A DNA stretch of 64,000 nucleotides from RGIG5612 sp045616165 (GCA_045616165.1 JAZLGF010000028.1:12373-76372); one strand, 5' to 3'; shown: positions 1 through 9,147, numbered from the stretch's first letter. Notes: generated by a model from the letters alone, not told the origin. A program made the numbers and translations.

Positions 1-198
1 AGAATCAGTGAAGACATGCCTTGCATAGGAAAAGAACTTAAAGACCTTAAACTTAAACCAAATATTTTAATTGCAGCTGTGTATAGAAAAGGGGTAGGTT
101 TTAACCCACATGGCGATGACACAATTGAAAAAGGCGATACAGTTTTAGTTATTACAACAAATAAAGGAATTAGCAGATTCGCAGATCTTTTTGAATAA
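1..198 (+). CDS. trkA: TrkA potassium-uptake regulatory subunit, C-terminal fragment
   Basis: Only the last 65 residues are present because the gene runs in from the left edge; the frame is open from base 1 and ends at the TAA at 196-198. The visible part looks like a TrkA-C (RCK-C) domain, with an alternating beta pattern and a GDTVLVITT segment near the end. TrkA is the cytoplasmic NAD(H)/nucleotide-binding subunit that gates the TrkH potassium channel, and the immediately following gene is trkH, which supports the call. The gap to trkH is only 5 bases, so the two are translationally coupled. The Rossmann-fold half lies outside the window. Confidence 0.85.
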   Translation, partial: RISEDMPCIGKELKDLKLKPNILIAAVYRKGVGFNPHGDDTIEKGDTVLVITTNKGISRFADLFE

Positions 199-203
199 AA
201 ATC

Positions 204-1685
204 ATGAACAGCAAACTAATAATTAAAATCATGGGATTAATATTGGTTATTGAAGCAGCATTTATGATACTGCCTTTAATTGTTTCGGTTTGCGAAAGCG
301 ATGGCGACTGGAAATATTTCCTATTTACATTATTAGGATGCGTAATAGTTGGAATTCCTTTGCTTCTTATTAAAACCCAAAATACAAATCTTTATGCGAA
401 GGAAGGATTTGTTATCGTTGCTCTTTCATGGATTTTACTTAGTCTTGTTGGAGCTATTCCTTTTGCAATTTCTGGAACTATTCCAAATTATTTAAATGCT
501 GTTTTTGAGGCTGTTTCAGGATTTACGACAACGGGTGTTACGATTATGCCGGATGTTGAAATTGCTTCTATGTCTATGCTGTTTTGGAGAAGCATGACAC
601 ACTGGATTGGTGGTATGGGCGTTTTGGTATTTATGCTTGCGCTTACACCAGTTGCGGGTGGAGCATCTATGCATATTATGAGAGCAGAATCTCCGGGACC
701 GACAACAGAAAAGGTTCTTCCAAAAATTTCGCAGACTGCTAAGTATTTATATTTTTCATATTTGGTTTTGACGTTAATTGAAACAGTGCTTTTAATTTGC
801 ACAGGACTTCCAGTTGTAAATGCATTTATCATTGCTTTTGGAACAATGGCAACAGGTGGATTTACTTATCTAAATACAGGCCTTGCAACATTTAAGATAG
901 CTCAGCTTATTATTGTTATAGTATTTATGATTTTAGCCGGCATGAACTTTAGTTTGTTCTTCTTAATAGTTACCGGAAAAATCAAAAAAGCGTTTAAGGA
1001 CATTGAACTTAGATGGTATTTAATTACTATGGCGGTTGTTTTTGTTTTTGTTTCACTAAGCGTTTTAATTAGCTGTGGTGAGATAGATTCGTTTGGAAAT
1101 ACAATTGTTCATACGCTTTTTGCAACCGCATCAGCAATGACTTCAACAGGTTTTAGCGCATATAATTACGGAACATGGACATGGTTTGCTAAAGGTTTAC
1201 TTGTTCTTGTAATGTTTATAGGCGGATGTGCTGGAAGTACCGCAGGTGGTATTAAAGTTTCAAGATTTGTTGTTATGTTCAAAGCAATCAAAAGAAATCT
1301 TAAAGAAAAAACTCATCCAAGAAGTGTAAATTCAGTTTTATATAACGGCAAAGAAATTAGTAATGATGTTACTGCTGGAATTTTAGTTTATTTTGCAATT
1401 TTCATTGTTATATATGCTGTTTCAATGATTATAGTTTCTCTTGAACATGGAATGGATTTCAGTACAGCTTTTACTAGTGTTTCAACAACACTTAACAATA
1501 ACGGAATTGAATTTAGAAGTCCGGGAGTTGGTGGCTTTTATACATATTCATGGTGGACAAAAGTTGTCTATATTATAGACATGCTCTTTGGCCGTCTTGA
1601 GATATTCCCAATAATAGTATTTATCGGGACTATTTTCACTCCAATTAGTAATCTAAAAAAGATAGTCAAAAATAGGATAGGTTAA
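204..1685 (+). CDS. trkH: TrkH/KtrB-type potassium transporter, membrane subunit
   Basis: A 493-residue polytopic membrane protein whose four pore-loop repeats are visible as TTTGV-, TGGFT-, TSTGFS- and NNNGIE-like segments, the TrkH/KtrB selectivity filter pattern. The WIGGMGV and GGCAGSTAGGIKV motifs are also typical of TrkH. It should conduct K+ (possibly with Na+ or H+) across the cytoplasmic membrane under control of TrkA, encoded just upstream. There is no clear independent ribosome binding site before the ATG at 204, in keeping with coupling to trkA. Length is normal for the family. Confidence 0.93.
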   Translation: MNSKLIIKIMGLILVIEAAFMILPLIVSVCESDGDWKYFLFTLLGCVIVGIPLLLIKTQNTNLYAKEGFVIVALSWILLSLVGAIPFAISGTIPNYLNAVFEAVSGFTTTGVTIMPDVEIASMSMLFWRSMTHWIGGMGVLVFMLALTPVAGGASMHIMRAESPGPTTEKVLPKISQTAKYLYFSYLVLTLIETVLLICTGLPVVNAFIIAFGTMATGGFTYLNTGLATFKIAQLIIVIVFMILAGMNFSLFFLIVTGKIKKAFKDIELRWYLITMAVVFVFVSLSVLISCGEIDSFGNTIVHTLFATASAMTSTGFSAYNYGTWTWFAKGLLVLVMFIGGCAGSTAGGIKVSRFVVMFKAIKRNLKEKTHPRSVNSVLYNGKEISNDVTAGILVYFAIFIVIYAVSMIIVSLEHGMDFSTAFTSVSTTLNNNGIEFRSPGVGGFYTYSWWTKVVYIIDMLFGRLEIFPIIVFIGTIFTPISNLKKIVKNRIG

Positions 1686-1689
1686 GTAT

Positions 1690-3933
1690 ATGAATAAATA
1701 TACTGTTACAGGAATGAGCTGCGCGGCATGCTCTGCCAGAGTTGAAAAAGCGGTATCTAATGTACCAGGTGTTTCTTTTTGCGCAGTAAATCTTTTAACA
1801 AATTCAATGAGTGTGGAAGGAAGCGCATCTTCTAAAGATATAATCGCAGCAGTAGAAAAAGCGGGATATGGCGCGATTCTTCAAGATGAATTGATTTTAG
1901 ATACAAATACAAAACCTATTAAAAAACGTCTTATTTTCTCAGCTGTTTTAACAATAATTTTAATGTATTTTACTATGGGTGTTAGTATGCTTTCTTTGCC
2001 AGCGCCAAGTTTTTTAGATTCTGGATATTTGGCTGGATGCTTAAATGTAGGAGTACTCGGAGCGGTTATTGCGCTTGCAGTCATAATTATTAACAGACAG
2101 TTTTTTATTAATGGATTTAAAGGATTTATTCATCTTTCTTTTAACATGGATACCTTAGTTGCTTTAGGAAGCGGAGTATCTTATCTATACAGTCTTGTAA
2201 TATTAATAATTAATTATATAAATCCTGATAATATGAATCGTCCACAATTCTATTTTGAATCTGCGGCAATGATTCTTACTCTTATTACTGTAGGAAAGCT
2301 TTTAGAGGCAGTTTCAAAAGGAAAAACAACAAACGCGATTAAATCTTTAATAGAGATGTCTCCTAAAAATGCAGTTATCATAAAAGATAATGAAGAGATA
2401 ACTATTATGGCAAGCGAAGTTAAAATAGGAGATTTGATTGTTGTAGAGGCGGGAATGAGTATTCCAGTTGACGGAGTAATTGTTAGCGGGAATGCGAAGG
2501 TAGATGAAAGCGCACTTACAGGTGAAAGTGAATTAGTTAATAAGTGTGCTGGCGACGAGGTCTTTTCAGCAACAATAAATTTAGGTGAGAAAATTATCTG
2601 CAAGGCAACAAAAGTAGGAAACGATACAACCCTTGCGCAAATAATAAAAACGGTAGCAGAGGCTTCAGCTACAAAAGCTCCTATTGCGAGAATAGCGGAT
2701 AAAGTCGCAGGAGTTTTTGTACCGGTTGTTATGGTGATAGCACTTATTACTTTTATTGTGTGGATGATAGTTGGACCAAACTCTAATATTGTTATGGAAA
2801 GTTCTCAAACTATATTTGCGTTTGCACTTTCCAGAGCAATTTCGGTTTTAGTTATAAGCTGTCCATGTGCCTTAGGACTTGCTACACCGGTTGCAATTAT
2901 GGTTGGTTCAGGAGTTGGATCGAAACATGGAATATTATTTAAGAGTGCTCAAAGTATAGAAGAGACTGGAAAGCCGTCTATTATAGTACTTGATAAAACC
3001 GGAACAATTACTACGGGGCAGGTCGGAAGTGATAAACCAAAAGAAGATAGTAAAGAGGCTATTTTAGAGCTTAAAGCGCTTGGACTTAATGTTGTTATGC
3101 TTTCAGGTGATAAGCAAGATAGAGCAAGAAAAATTGCGCAATTAGTAGGAATTGAAAATGTTATTTCAAATGTTCTTCCAAATCAAAAAGGTGATGTTAT
3201 TAAAAATATTCAAAATCCTTTGATGAGTAATCTTTTGATGAGTTTTCCGCAGAAGGTTATGAGCCAGGCGCAAAAAAATAAAGTTATTATGGTTGGTGAT
3301 GGAATAAATGATGCGCCGGCGCTTAAAACAGCTGAAATTGGTATGGCAATAGGAGCGGGTAAAGACGTTGCTATTGATGCGGCGGATGTTGTACTAATGA
3401 ACAGTAGTATAAAAGATGTGGCAGCAGCTATTCGTCTAAGCAAAAGAACACTTCTTAATATAAAAGAAAATCTATTTTGGGCATTTATTTATAATATTAT
3501 ATGTATTCCGCTTGCAGCAGGAGTCTATACCTTCCTTTTTGGATGGACTCTTAACCCTATGATAGGAGCGGCGGCTATGGCTCTTTCTAGTTTTTGCGTT
3601 GTTATGAATGCGCTAAGACTTAACCTTTTTAATCCATATAAGAAGGGAAAAGAAAAGCATGCTAAAGAAGATATAGAAGATTTAATTTACACAATTAATG
3701 ATAGATTACTTGAAGGAGAAAAAGTTATGGAAAAGGTTTTGCATGTTGAAGGAATGATGTGTTCTCATTGTGAAGCACATGTAAAGGAAGCTCTCGAAAA
3801 ACTTCCAGAAGTTAAAGAAGCGATTGCTAATCATGAAAAAAATGAAGTTTTGGTAAAATTAAACGCCGACATTTCTGAGGGCGTTTTAGGTCAAGTTATT
3901 ACTGACGCAGGTTATAAATATTTAGACGAATAA
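1690..3933 (+). CDS. copA: Copper-type P1B ATPase lacking most of its nucleotide-binding domain, with C-terminal CopZ-like domain
   Basis: A 747-residue heavy-metal ATPase. The order seen is an N-terminal HMA domain (GMSCAACSARV, about residues 8-18), membrane segments, an actuator domain with TGES, the SCPCALGLATP metal-channel motif, DKTGT (Asp435), GDGINDAP (about 536) and a C-terminal HMA domain (GMMCSHCEAHV, about 690-700). CPC with CxxC ligands indicates Cu(I) export. DKTGT and GDGIND are separated by about 100 residues, roughly half the usual distance, and no SEHPL-type HP motif of the ATP-binding N domain can be found: the sequence jumps from DKTGTITTGQ almost directly to KEDSKEAI. 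ATP binding should therefore be impaired or unusual, unless this is an assembly deletion. An AAGGAG with 8-base spacing precedes an in-frame ATG at 3727. Confidence 0.88.
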   Translation: MNKYTVTGMSCAACSARVEKAVSNVPGVSFCAVNLLTNSMSVEGSASSKDIIAAVEKAGYGAILQDELILDTNTKPIKKRLIFSAVLTIILMYFTMGVSMLSLPAPSFLDSGYLAGCLNVGVLGAVIALAVIIINRQFFINGFKGFIHLSFNMDTLVALGSGVSYLYSLVILIINYINPDNMNRPQFYFESAAMILTLITVGKLLEAVSKGKTTNAIKSLIEMSPKNAVIIKDNEEITIMASEVKIGDLIVVEAGMSIPVDGVIVSGNAKVDESALTGESELVNKCAGDEVFSATINLGEKIICKATKVGNDTTLAQIIKTVAEASATKAPIARIADKVAGVFVPVVMVIALITFIVWMIVGPNSNIVMESSQTIFAFALSRAISVLVISCPCALGLATPVAIMVGSGVGSKHGILFKSAQSIEETGKPSIIVLDKTGTITTGQVGSDKPKEDSKEAILELKALGLNVVMLSGDKQDRARKIAQLVGIENVISNVLPNQKGDVIKNIQNPLMSNLLMSFPQKVMSQAQKNKVIMVGDGINDAPALKTAEIGMAIGAGKDVAIDAADVVLMNSSIKDVAAAIRLSKRTLLNIKENLFWAFIYNIICIPLAAGVYTFLFGWTLNPMIGAAAMALSSFCVVMNALRLNLFNPYKKGKEKHAKEDIEDLIYTINDRLLEGEKVMEKVLHVEGMMCSHCEAHVKEALEKLPEVKEAIANHEKNEVLVKLNADISEGVLGQVITDAGYKYLDE
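3727..3933 (+). CDS. Possible internally initiated CopZ-like copper chaperone (3' end of copA)
   Basis: Inside the P1B ATPase gene, AAGGAG at 3713-3718 lies 8 bases before an in-frame ATG at 3727. Initiation there would give a free 68-residue HMA protein (EGMMCSHCEAHV) of the size and type of the copper chaperone CopZ. This is inferred from the Shine-Dalgarno and the domain boundary; it may equally be a relic of a copA-copZ gene fusion. Confidence 0.4.
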   Translation: MEKVLHVEGMMCSHCEAHVKEALEKLPEVKEAIANHEKNEVLVKLNADISEGVLGQVITDAGYKYLDE

Positions 3934-4197
3934 TTATTTATCTTTTTCGTCGTCTTTTTGGACTGTGACAATTAAATCTTTTGTTCTTGTTTCTTCGGCT
4001 TGTTTTTTTACAAGTTTATATAACCATTGGATTATATATATTAAAACTGGAACCATAACGGTTGCAAAAATACTTGCGAGGAAAAGTCCGTGCGTATTTT
4101 TGTCTCCGCATATAGCTAATATAAGAGTTGTTGCATATAAACCCAGTATTATTACGATTCCTATTATTGCGAGAATTCGTTTAATATTTTTATTCAT
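3934..4197 (-). CDS. Small two-helix membrane protein, unknown function
   Basis: An 87-residue protein with two predicted membrane helices (about residues 8-30 and 38-60) and a charged, Lys/Glu/Asp-rich C-terminal tail. I do not recognise the family. Its stop abuts the stop of the convergent copper ATPase gene, and its start overlaps by one base the stop of the upstream 335-residue membrane protein, so the two minus-strand genes form an operon. Confidence 0.6.
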   Translation of the reverse strand: MNKNIKRILAIIGIVIILGLYATTLILAICGDKNTHGLFLASIFATVMVPVLIYIIQWLYKLVKKQAEETRTKDLIVTVQKDDEKDK

Positions 4198-5204
4198 TAA
4201 ATTAAAGTCTCCATTTTTTCTTTTATTTCATCAGAATATCCAACCGCTATATGTGAGAAGTTTTCTTTAAGATATCCAAATATCTTATCGTTGTCTGACT
4301 TTTTAGTTCCATTTACTCTTACATATGATTTTGGACTTGTAACGATTGTACATCTATAGTTTAACTTATTTTTCTTTACAAAAGGATTCCATATAGCATA
4401 TTGGTAAACCCATACTATGTTATAGAGCGGAACTAGCCAAAGATTTCGGTTTCCTAAGATTACAAGGTAGTTTTCGGTTAGATAAATATTACCTGCATGT
4501 ATAAGCCTATTGTTAGCTAATTCAATATCTATTTCCTTAAAATCTCTTCCGGATAATCCAAAAGTGCGAAGTCTTTTACATGCTGGATGAAGCCTTGGAG
4601 AAATCATAAATATTAAATTAGCTACAAAGTATAAAATTGATATTGCTAATAAAATAAAAAGCAAAATAGTAATTATTATTGTAAGGGTAGGATGGTAGTC
4701 ATATTGGCTTACAACAAAGTTTCCACTTATTTTTTCCATGTCAGATGCATTCCATCCAACATCGCTACTAAAAGCATTAATAAAGTTTTTAAAACGAGCG
4801 TCCTTTTTTACTACTTTAGCTTTTGCACATAAGGTATCTAATACTTCGGCCTTGTTATTAGTATATTCTAATGGAATTAAAAAGAAGGTGCATTTAGGAC
4901 TTTCGCCTTCATCGAGAACATAATAATAACATGCACTTTTTTTAGGATTTTTTGTATAGTAATCATAGTTTGAATAGTGAAGATTTGACATGTTAAAATC
5001 CACATATCCGATATTTTTATTAACTGTAGCGTTAATCTCATCTATCGAAGATACTTTAGGTGGATTAAATTCATTTTTTAGTGGGAGTACGATTAATAAA
5101 ATTGCTATTACAAGGGCAATTATCCCAGGTAAGAGCAAATTCTTGCGAGATATGAATTTTATATAGGATTTAATCGTAAAATGCATGAAAAAAGTATAAT
5201 TCAA
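4197..5204 (-). CDS. Membrane protein of unknown function (possibly DUF6709-like)
   Basis: A 335-residue protein with an N-terminal membrane helix (about 22-42), an extracytoplasmic stretch of about 130 residues, a second pair of hydrophobic segments around 180-210 and a C-terminal cytoplasmic domain of about 125 residues. The layout resembles membrane proteins that carry a DUF6709 domain, but I cannot verify this. It is transcribed divergently from hslO and is followed with a one-base overlap by the 87-residue membrane protein. No catalytic motif was seen. Confidence 0.55.
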   Translation of the reverse strand: MNYTFFMHFTIKSYIKFISRKNLLLPGIIALVIAILLIVLPLKNEFNPPKVSSIDEINATVNKNIGYVDFNMSNLHYSNYDYYTKNPKKSACYYYVLDEGESPKCTFFLIPLEYTNNKAEVLDTLCAKAKVVKKDARFKNFINAFSSDVGWNASDMEKISGNFVVSQYDYHPTLTIIITILLFILLAISILYFVANLIFMISPRLHPACKRLRTFGLSGRDFKEIDIELANNRLIHAGNIYLTENYLVILGNRNLWLVPLYNIVWVYQYAIWNPFVKKNKLNYRCTIVTSPKSYVRVNGTKKSDNDKIFGYLKENFSHIAVGYSDEIKEKMETLI

Positions 5205-5273
5205 AATACTTGAAATAGCAATAATAGGTGCGATGATATATAATTAAGACAATAGATTTAGGAGATGATTTAT

Positions 5274-6194
5274 ATGGACTACATTTTAAGAGCTACAGCA
5301 GCAAATTTAAAAATAAGAGCATTTGCTATTCAATCTACAAATCTTGTTGAAGAAGCAAGAAAAAGACATAATACAAGCCCTGTTGTTACAGCGGCTTTAG
5401 GACGACTTTTAAGTGCAGGCGCTATGATGGGCGTTATGATGAAGGGTGAGAAAGACGTTCTTACTCTTATGATGAAAGGCGACGGACCAATAGGAAAACT
5501 TACCTGTACAGCAGATTCTAAAGGTAATGTTAAAGGATATGCAGATAATCCACTTGTACTTATTCCGGCTAATTATGCGGGAAAACTTGATGTTGGTGCG
5601 GCAATCGGTTATGGCGAACTTACTGTAATAAAAGATCTTGGCCTTAAAGAGCCTTATGTTAGTAATACACCTTTAGGAACTAGTGAAGTTGCGGAAGATT
5701 TAACTTATTATTTTGCTAAGTCAGAGCAAACCCCTTCTAGCGTAGCGTTAGGCGTGCTTATGAATAAAGATAACACAGTTAGCCAGGCGGGAGGATTTAT
5801 TATCCAGGTTATGCCTGGAATTGAAGATGAGGTTATTGAAAAACTTGAAACAAAATTAAATTCGCTTAAGCCGGTTACAACTTTGATGAGCGAAGGCATG
5901 GGTCCGGAAGAAATCTTAAAAGAAGTTTTAGGTGATTTTGATCTTGAGATTAATGAAAAACTTGATACAGGATTTAAATGTAATTGCTCAAAGGAACATG
6001 TAGCCAGAGCGCTTATAAGCATGGGTAAAGCCGAACTTCAAAGCATGATTGATGATGGAAAAGAAGTAACACTTAATTGTAGTTTTTGTAATGAAAATTA
6101 CACATATAGCGTTGATGAATTAAAAGAACTTTTAGATTTTGCGAAAATCAAAAGTGCAGCAAAGAAGATTGGAATGATTCAAGGTGACGAATAA
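5274..6194 (+). CDS. hslO: Hsp33 redox-regulated holdase chaperone
   Basis: A 306-residue Hsp33 protein. The family N-terminal segment (DYILRATA, AFAIQST) and the C-terminal zinc switch with CNC and CSFC cysteine pairs (CxC...CxxC) are present, so it should bind Zn when reduced and become an active holdase upon oxidative unfolding. The start at 5274 is preferred over the in-frame ATG at 5265 because AGGAG at 5260-5264 directly abuts the earlier ATG but lies 9 bases before the later one. It overlaps the ECF ATPase gene by 11 bases and so may be co-transcribed with it. Confidence 0.93.
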   Translation: MDYILRATAANLKIRAFAIQSTNLVEEARKRHNTSPVVTAALGRLLSAGAMMGVMMKGEKDVLTLMMKGDGPIGKLTCTADSKGNVKGYADNPLVLIPANYAGKLDVGAAIGYGELTVIKDLGLKEPYVSNTPLGTSEVAEDLTYYFAKSEQTPSSVALGVLMNKDNTVSQAGGFIIQVMPGIEDEVIEKLETKLNSLKPVTTLMSEGMGPEEILKEVLGDFDLEINEKLDTGFKCNCSKEHVARALISMGKAELQSMIDDGKEVTLNCSFCNENYTYSVDELKELLDFAKIKSAAKKIGMIQGDE

Positions 6195-7020
6195 AAGTGC
6201 AATAAAGATTAACGGGCTATCATTTGCATATGATGGTGTAAATAAGATTTTAGATAACATCTCTTTAGATATCAAAGAGGGAGAATTTGTTGCGATTTTA
6301 GGACATAATGGTTCGGGAAAAACTACACTTGCAAGGCACTTTAACTGCCTTGTTGATTTACAGGAAGGTTCTTTAGAAGTTGCAGGACTTAATGCAAATG
6401 ATAAAAAAAATCTTTATGAAATCAGAAAAAGATGCGGCATGGTTTTTCAAAATCCCGATAACCAGTTTGTATCGTCTATAGTGGAAGAGGATATGGCTTT
6501 TGGGCCAACTAATTTTGGAATTGATAAAAAAGAAATACCAAGCATTATTAGAAGAGCGTTAGAGCTTGTAGGAATGAGCAGATATGAAAAGTCGTCTGTT
6601 TATGAGCTCTCAGGTGGTCAAAAGCAACGTGTGGCAATCGCAGGCGTATTAGCATCTGACCCAGAGATTTTAGTTTTTGACGAAGTAACAAATATGCTTG
6701 ACCCTCAGGGCAAAAGAGTAGTTCTTCAGATTATGGATAATTTACATGCCTTAAACAAGAGTGTAGTTATGATTACCCATGTTATGGAAGAAGCGGCTTT
6801 GGCAGATAGAATTATTGTTCTTAAAGATGGAAAAATTATTGCTGATGGTAAAACAAAAGATATTTTAACAGATCAAAAACTTATGCAAGAGACGCGACTT
6901 GCACCACCTAGCCCAGTCCAGGTTTATTATGAACTTAAGACTAAGGGAATTGAACTTGATGAATGTCCACTTACTAACGAGGAACTTGCAGATTTAATTG
7001 CAAAGAAAATAAATGAATAG
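6184..7020 (+). CDS. ecfA: Energy-coupling-factor transporter ATPase
   Basis: A 278-residue ABC ATPase of the CbiO/EcfA family: Walker A GHNGSGKTT (about residues 38-46), Q-loop FQNPDNQF, signature LSGGQKQRVAIAGVLA and Walker B LVFDEVTNMLDP. It starts with GTG inside the end of hslO and overlaps ecfT by 8 bases. Most group II ECF modules have two ATPases (EcfA1 and EcfA2); here a single ATPase is followed by a T subunit and one S subunit, suggesting a dedicated transporter with an ATPase homodimer. Position upstream of cooT/cooC suggests, but does not prove, a micronutrient for the Wood-Ljungdahl enzymes. Confidence 0.9.
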   Translation: MTNKSAIKINGLSFAYDGVNKILDNISLDIKEGEFVAILGHNGSGKTTLARHFNCLVDLQEGSLEVAGLNANDKKNLYEIRKRCGMVFQNPDNQFVSSIVEEDMAFGPTNFGIDKKEIPSIIRRALELVGMSRYEKSSVYELSGGQKQRVAIAGVLASDPEILVFDEVTNMLDPQGKRVVLQIMDNLHALNKSVVMITHVMEEAALADRIIVLKDGKIIADGKTKDILTDQKLMQETRLAPPSPVQVYYELKTKGIELDECPLTNEELADLIAKKINE

Positions 7021-7723
7021 TTTTACAGGTTCTTATCAAAATAAAAACTCTATACTTCATAGAACAAATGCAGTTTTGAAACTTTGCGTTTTTTTAGCAT
7101 TGATTGCTTTAACTATTGTTTGCGCAAATCTTCTTCCGTTATACTGGGCAAGGGCTTTAGGGTTTATATGCTTGTTTATAATTGCATTTGTGTTATTAAA
7201 GTTAGCAAGCCTTACCATAAAAGAAGCTTTTATGCCATTAAAAAGAATGCTTTGGTTTTTTATTACATTGTTTTTAATGAACTTTTTATTTATGGGAGGA
7301 GAAAAGCCATTTTTTAAATGGTGGATTTTTGCTCCTTCAATCGAAGGATTGACACAAGGCCTTATAACAATTTTAACGGTTATTGTAATCTTACTTTATG
7401 GGGCGGTATTAAATTCAACTACTAAGCCGATGGAGCTTACAAATGCGATAGAGACGTTAATTACGCCGTTAAAATATATAAAAATACCAACCCAGCTTGT
7501 TGCACTTATTTTGTCTATTGCTATACAGTTTATTCCAACGTTGTTTAAGGAGTCGGATACGATAAAGAAAGCGCAGATGGCTAGGGGCGCCAGGTATGAT
7601 TCGAAAAATATTTTTTTAAGAGCGAAATATGTATTGCCGCTTATAACCCAGATTTTTATTGCAGCATTTAGAAGAGCAGACGAACTTTCGATGGCAATGG
7701 AATCTAGAGGATATCAAAGTTAG
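7013..7723 (+). CDS. ecfT: ECF transporter transmembrane (T) component
   Basis: A 236-residue membrane protein of the CbiQ/EcfT family. Diagnostic are the two coupling-helix motifs near the C-terminus, of the A-R-G form: AQMARGARYD and AMESRGYQ. It links the ATPase to the substrate-binding S subunit in the membrane. It overlaps ecfA by 8 bases and is followed after 11 bases by the S component, so the three genes form one transcription unit. Confidence 0.9.
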   Translation: MNSFTGSYQNKNSILHRTNAVLKLCVFLALIALTIVCANLLPLYWARALGFICLFIIAFVLLKLASLTIKEAFMPLKRMLWFFITLFLMNFLFMGGEKPFFKWWIFAPSIEGLTQGLITILTVIVILLYGAVLNSTTKPMELTNAIETLITPLKYIKIPTQLVALILSIAIQFIPTLFKESDTIKKAQMARGARYDSKNIFLRAKYVLPLITQIFIAAFRRADELSMAMESRGYQS

Positions 7724-7734
7724 GAGAAAAGAAA

Positions 7735-8286
7735 ATGACTAAAATGAGAACCATCAAAAAGGTAATTATATGCGCAGTATGTATTGCGCTTTGCGTAGTT
7801 TTACCATTAGCGTTTCATTCAATACCAAACGCGGGAACAATTTTTTCTCCAATACATATTCCGGTTTTGATTTGTGGACTTGTTTGTGGATGGCCGTATG
7901 GACTTTTTGCTGGCCTTGCCGGTCCTGCACTTTCATGCCTTTTTACAGGAATGCCTCCTGTTACTATGCTTCCACAGATGATGGTTGAATGCTTGGTATA
8001 CGGTTTAGTAGCAGGACTTTTGATAAAAGTAATTAAAACAAAGAATGTTATTGCAGACCTTTATATTTGTCTTGTTATAGCCATGATTGCAGGAAGAATT
8101 GTAAATGGACTTGCTAAAGCACTTATTTTTGCTAGAGGAACTACAACAATTATTACATGGGCTACAACCTCTTTTATTGTTTCATGGCCAGGAATATTAA
8201 TTCAGCTTATTTTAATACCATGGGTTGTTTATGCTTTGATGAAGGCTAGACTTATTCCTGAAAGATATCCAAAGAAAAGAGATTAA
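7735..8286 (+). CDS. ECF transporter substrate-binding (S) component, substrate unknown
   Basis: A 183-residue protein with about five to six membrane helices, preceded by an AGGAGA ribosome binding site. It looks like an S component of the general ECF family. It lacks the N-terminal Met-His metal-chelating start of CbiM/NikM proteins, so a direct Ni/Co assignment from sequence is not justified. Being encoded with its own A and T subunits and just before CooT and CooC, a cofactor or metal-related substrate for acetyl-CoA synthase is plausible. A vitamin such as cobalamin or folate precursors would fit the corrinoid protein and methyltransferase equally well. Confidence 0.75.
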   Translation: MTKMRTIKKVIICAVCIALCVVLPLAFHSIPNAGTIFSPIHIPVLICGLVCGWPYGLFAGLAGPALSCLFTGMPPVTMLPQMMVECLVYGLVAGLLIKVIKTKNVIADLYICLVIAMIAGRIVNGLAKALIFARGTTTIITWATTSFIVSWPGILIQLILIPWVVYALMKARLIPERYPKKRD

Positions 8287-8288
8287 TT

Positions 8289-8879
8289 ATGGATAAACAA
8301 GAAGTAAAAAAATATTTTGATCAACTAGCTTCTGATTGGGATGCTCAGATGATTAGAAGTGATGAGAAAATAAATTTAATATTAGATAATGCAAATCTTA
8401 TAAAGGGAGAGTGCGAGAATAAAAAAGTTTTAGATGTTGCCTGTGGCACAGGCATACTAATTAATGATTATAAAGCACGTGGAATAAAAGATATTACGGC
8501 AATTGATATTTCGGATGAGATGATAAAAATTGCAAAAGAAAAATTTCCTGATGTTAAATTTATTTGCGCAGACGTTGAAAATACTGACTTTGAAACAAAG
8601 TTTGATGCGATAGTTCTTTATAACGCTTTTCCACATTTCCCGAATGGAAGTGCATTAATCGAAAAATTAAGTTCGCTATTAAATGAAGGCGGAACTCTTA
8701 CAATCGCACATGGAATGAGCAGAAAACAAATAGATAATCATCATAGTGGTTCTGCTAAAAATGTATCAAATGGGTTAATTAGTGCAAAGACACTTGCAAA
8801 AATATTTAAATACTTTAAACTTGAAGTAACAACGGAAATTGAAAATGATGTTATGTATCAGGTAGTAGGGAGGAAATAA
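8289..8879 (+). CDS. Class I SAM-dependent methyltransferase, substrate unknown
   Basis: A 196-residue Rossmann-type methyltransferase. Motif I VLDVACGTGIL (about residues 54-64), the acidic ribose-binding residue in TAIDIS, and motif post-I (ICADVENTDF) are readable. It starts 2 bases after the S-component stop and ends 1 base before the His-rich gene, so it lies inside the ECF-CooT operon. The substrate cannot be read from sequence; the genomic position suggests a role in cofactor or metallophore handling. Confidence 0.8.
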   Translation: MDKQEVKKYFDQLASDWDAQMIRSDEKINLILDNANLIKGECENKKVLDVACGTGILINDYKARGIKDITAIDISDEMIKIAKEKFPDVKFICADVENTDFETKFDAIVLYNAFPHFPNGSALIEKLSSLLNEGGTLTIAHGMSRKQIDNHHSGSAKNVSNGLISAKTLAKIFKYFKLEVTTEIENDVMYQVVGRK

Positions 8880-8880
8880 A

Positions 8881-9147
8881 ATGCATGATTTAAGTTCACA
8901 TTCACATGAGGCTTTTCATGAAAATATTCAGGCGTTTGAGAGTCCTGAACAGGCAGCTAAATTGATTTCATATATGCTAGATCATAATAAATCTCACGCA
9001 GATGAATTACATGAGATTTGCCATAAACTTGAAGCATCAGGACAAAGCGAAGCAGCTTATTTAATAGATGATGCTGTAGGATGTTTTAGAGATGGTAATG
9101 CAATGCTTGAGCTTGCGCTTAATAACCTCACAAAAGAAGGTAAATAG
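8881..9147 (+). CDS. Small His-rich protein, possible nickel-handling protein (positional analogue of CooJ)
   Basis: An 88-residue soluble, helical protein with at least eight histidines, including an N-terminal cluster (H2, H7, H9, H13) and a spaced set in the middle (DHNKSHADELHEICHK), plus two cysteines. I do not recognise the family. It lies directly upstream of CooT. In Rhodospirillum rubrum the nickel insertion genes are cooC, cooT and cooJ, CooJ being a His-rich Ni-binding protein. The arrangement here (His-rich, cooT, cooC) suggests an analogous job, but no sequence homology to CooJ is claimed. Confidence 0.55.
   Translation: MHDLSSHSHEAFHENIQAFESPEQAAKLISYMLDHNKSHADELHEICHKLEASGQSEAAYLIDDAVGCFRDGNAMLELALNNLTKEGK

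Noticed and set aside
7735..8286. Assignment of the ECF S component as NikM/CbiM (nickel/cobalt)
   Set aside because: The protein lacks the N-terminal Met-His metal-binding start and the family's length, so the substrate is left open.
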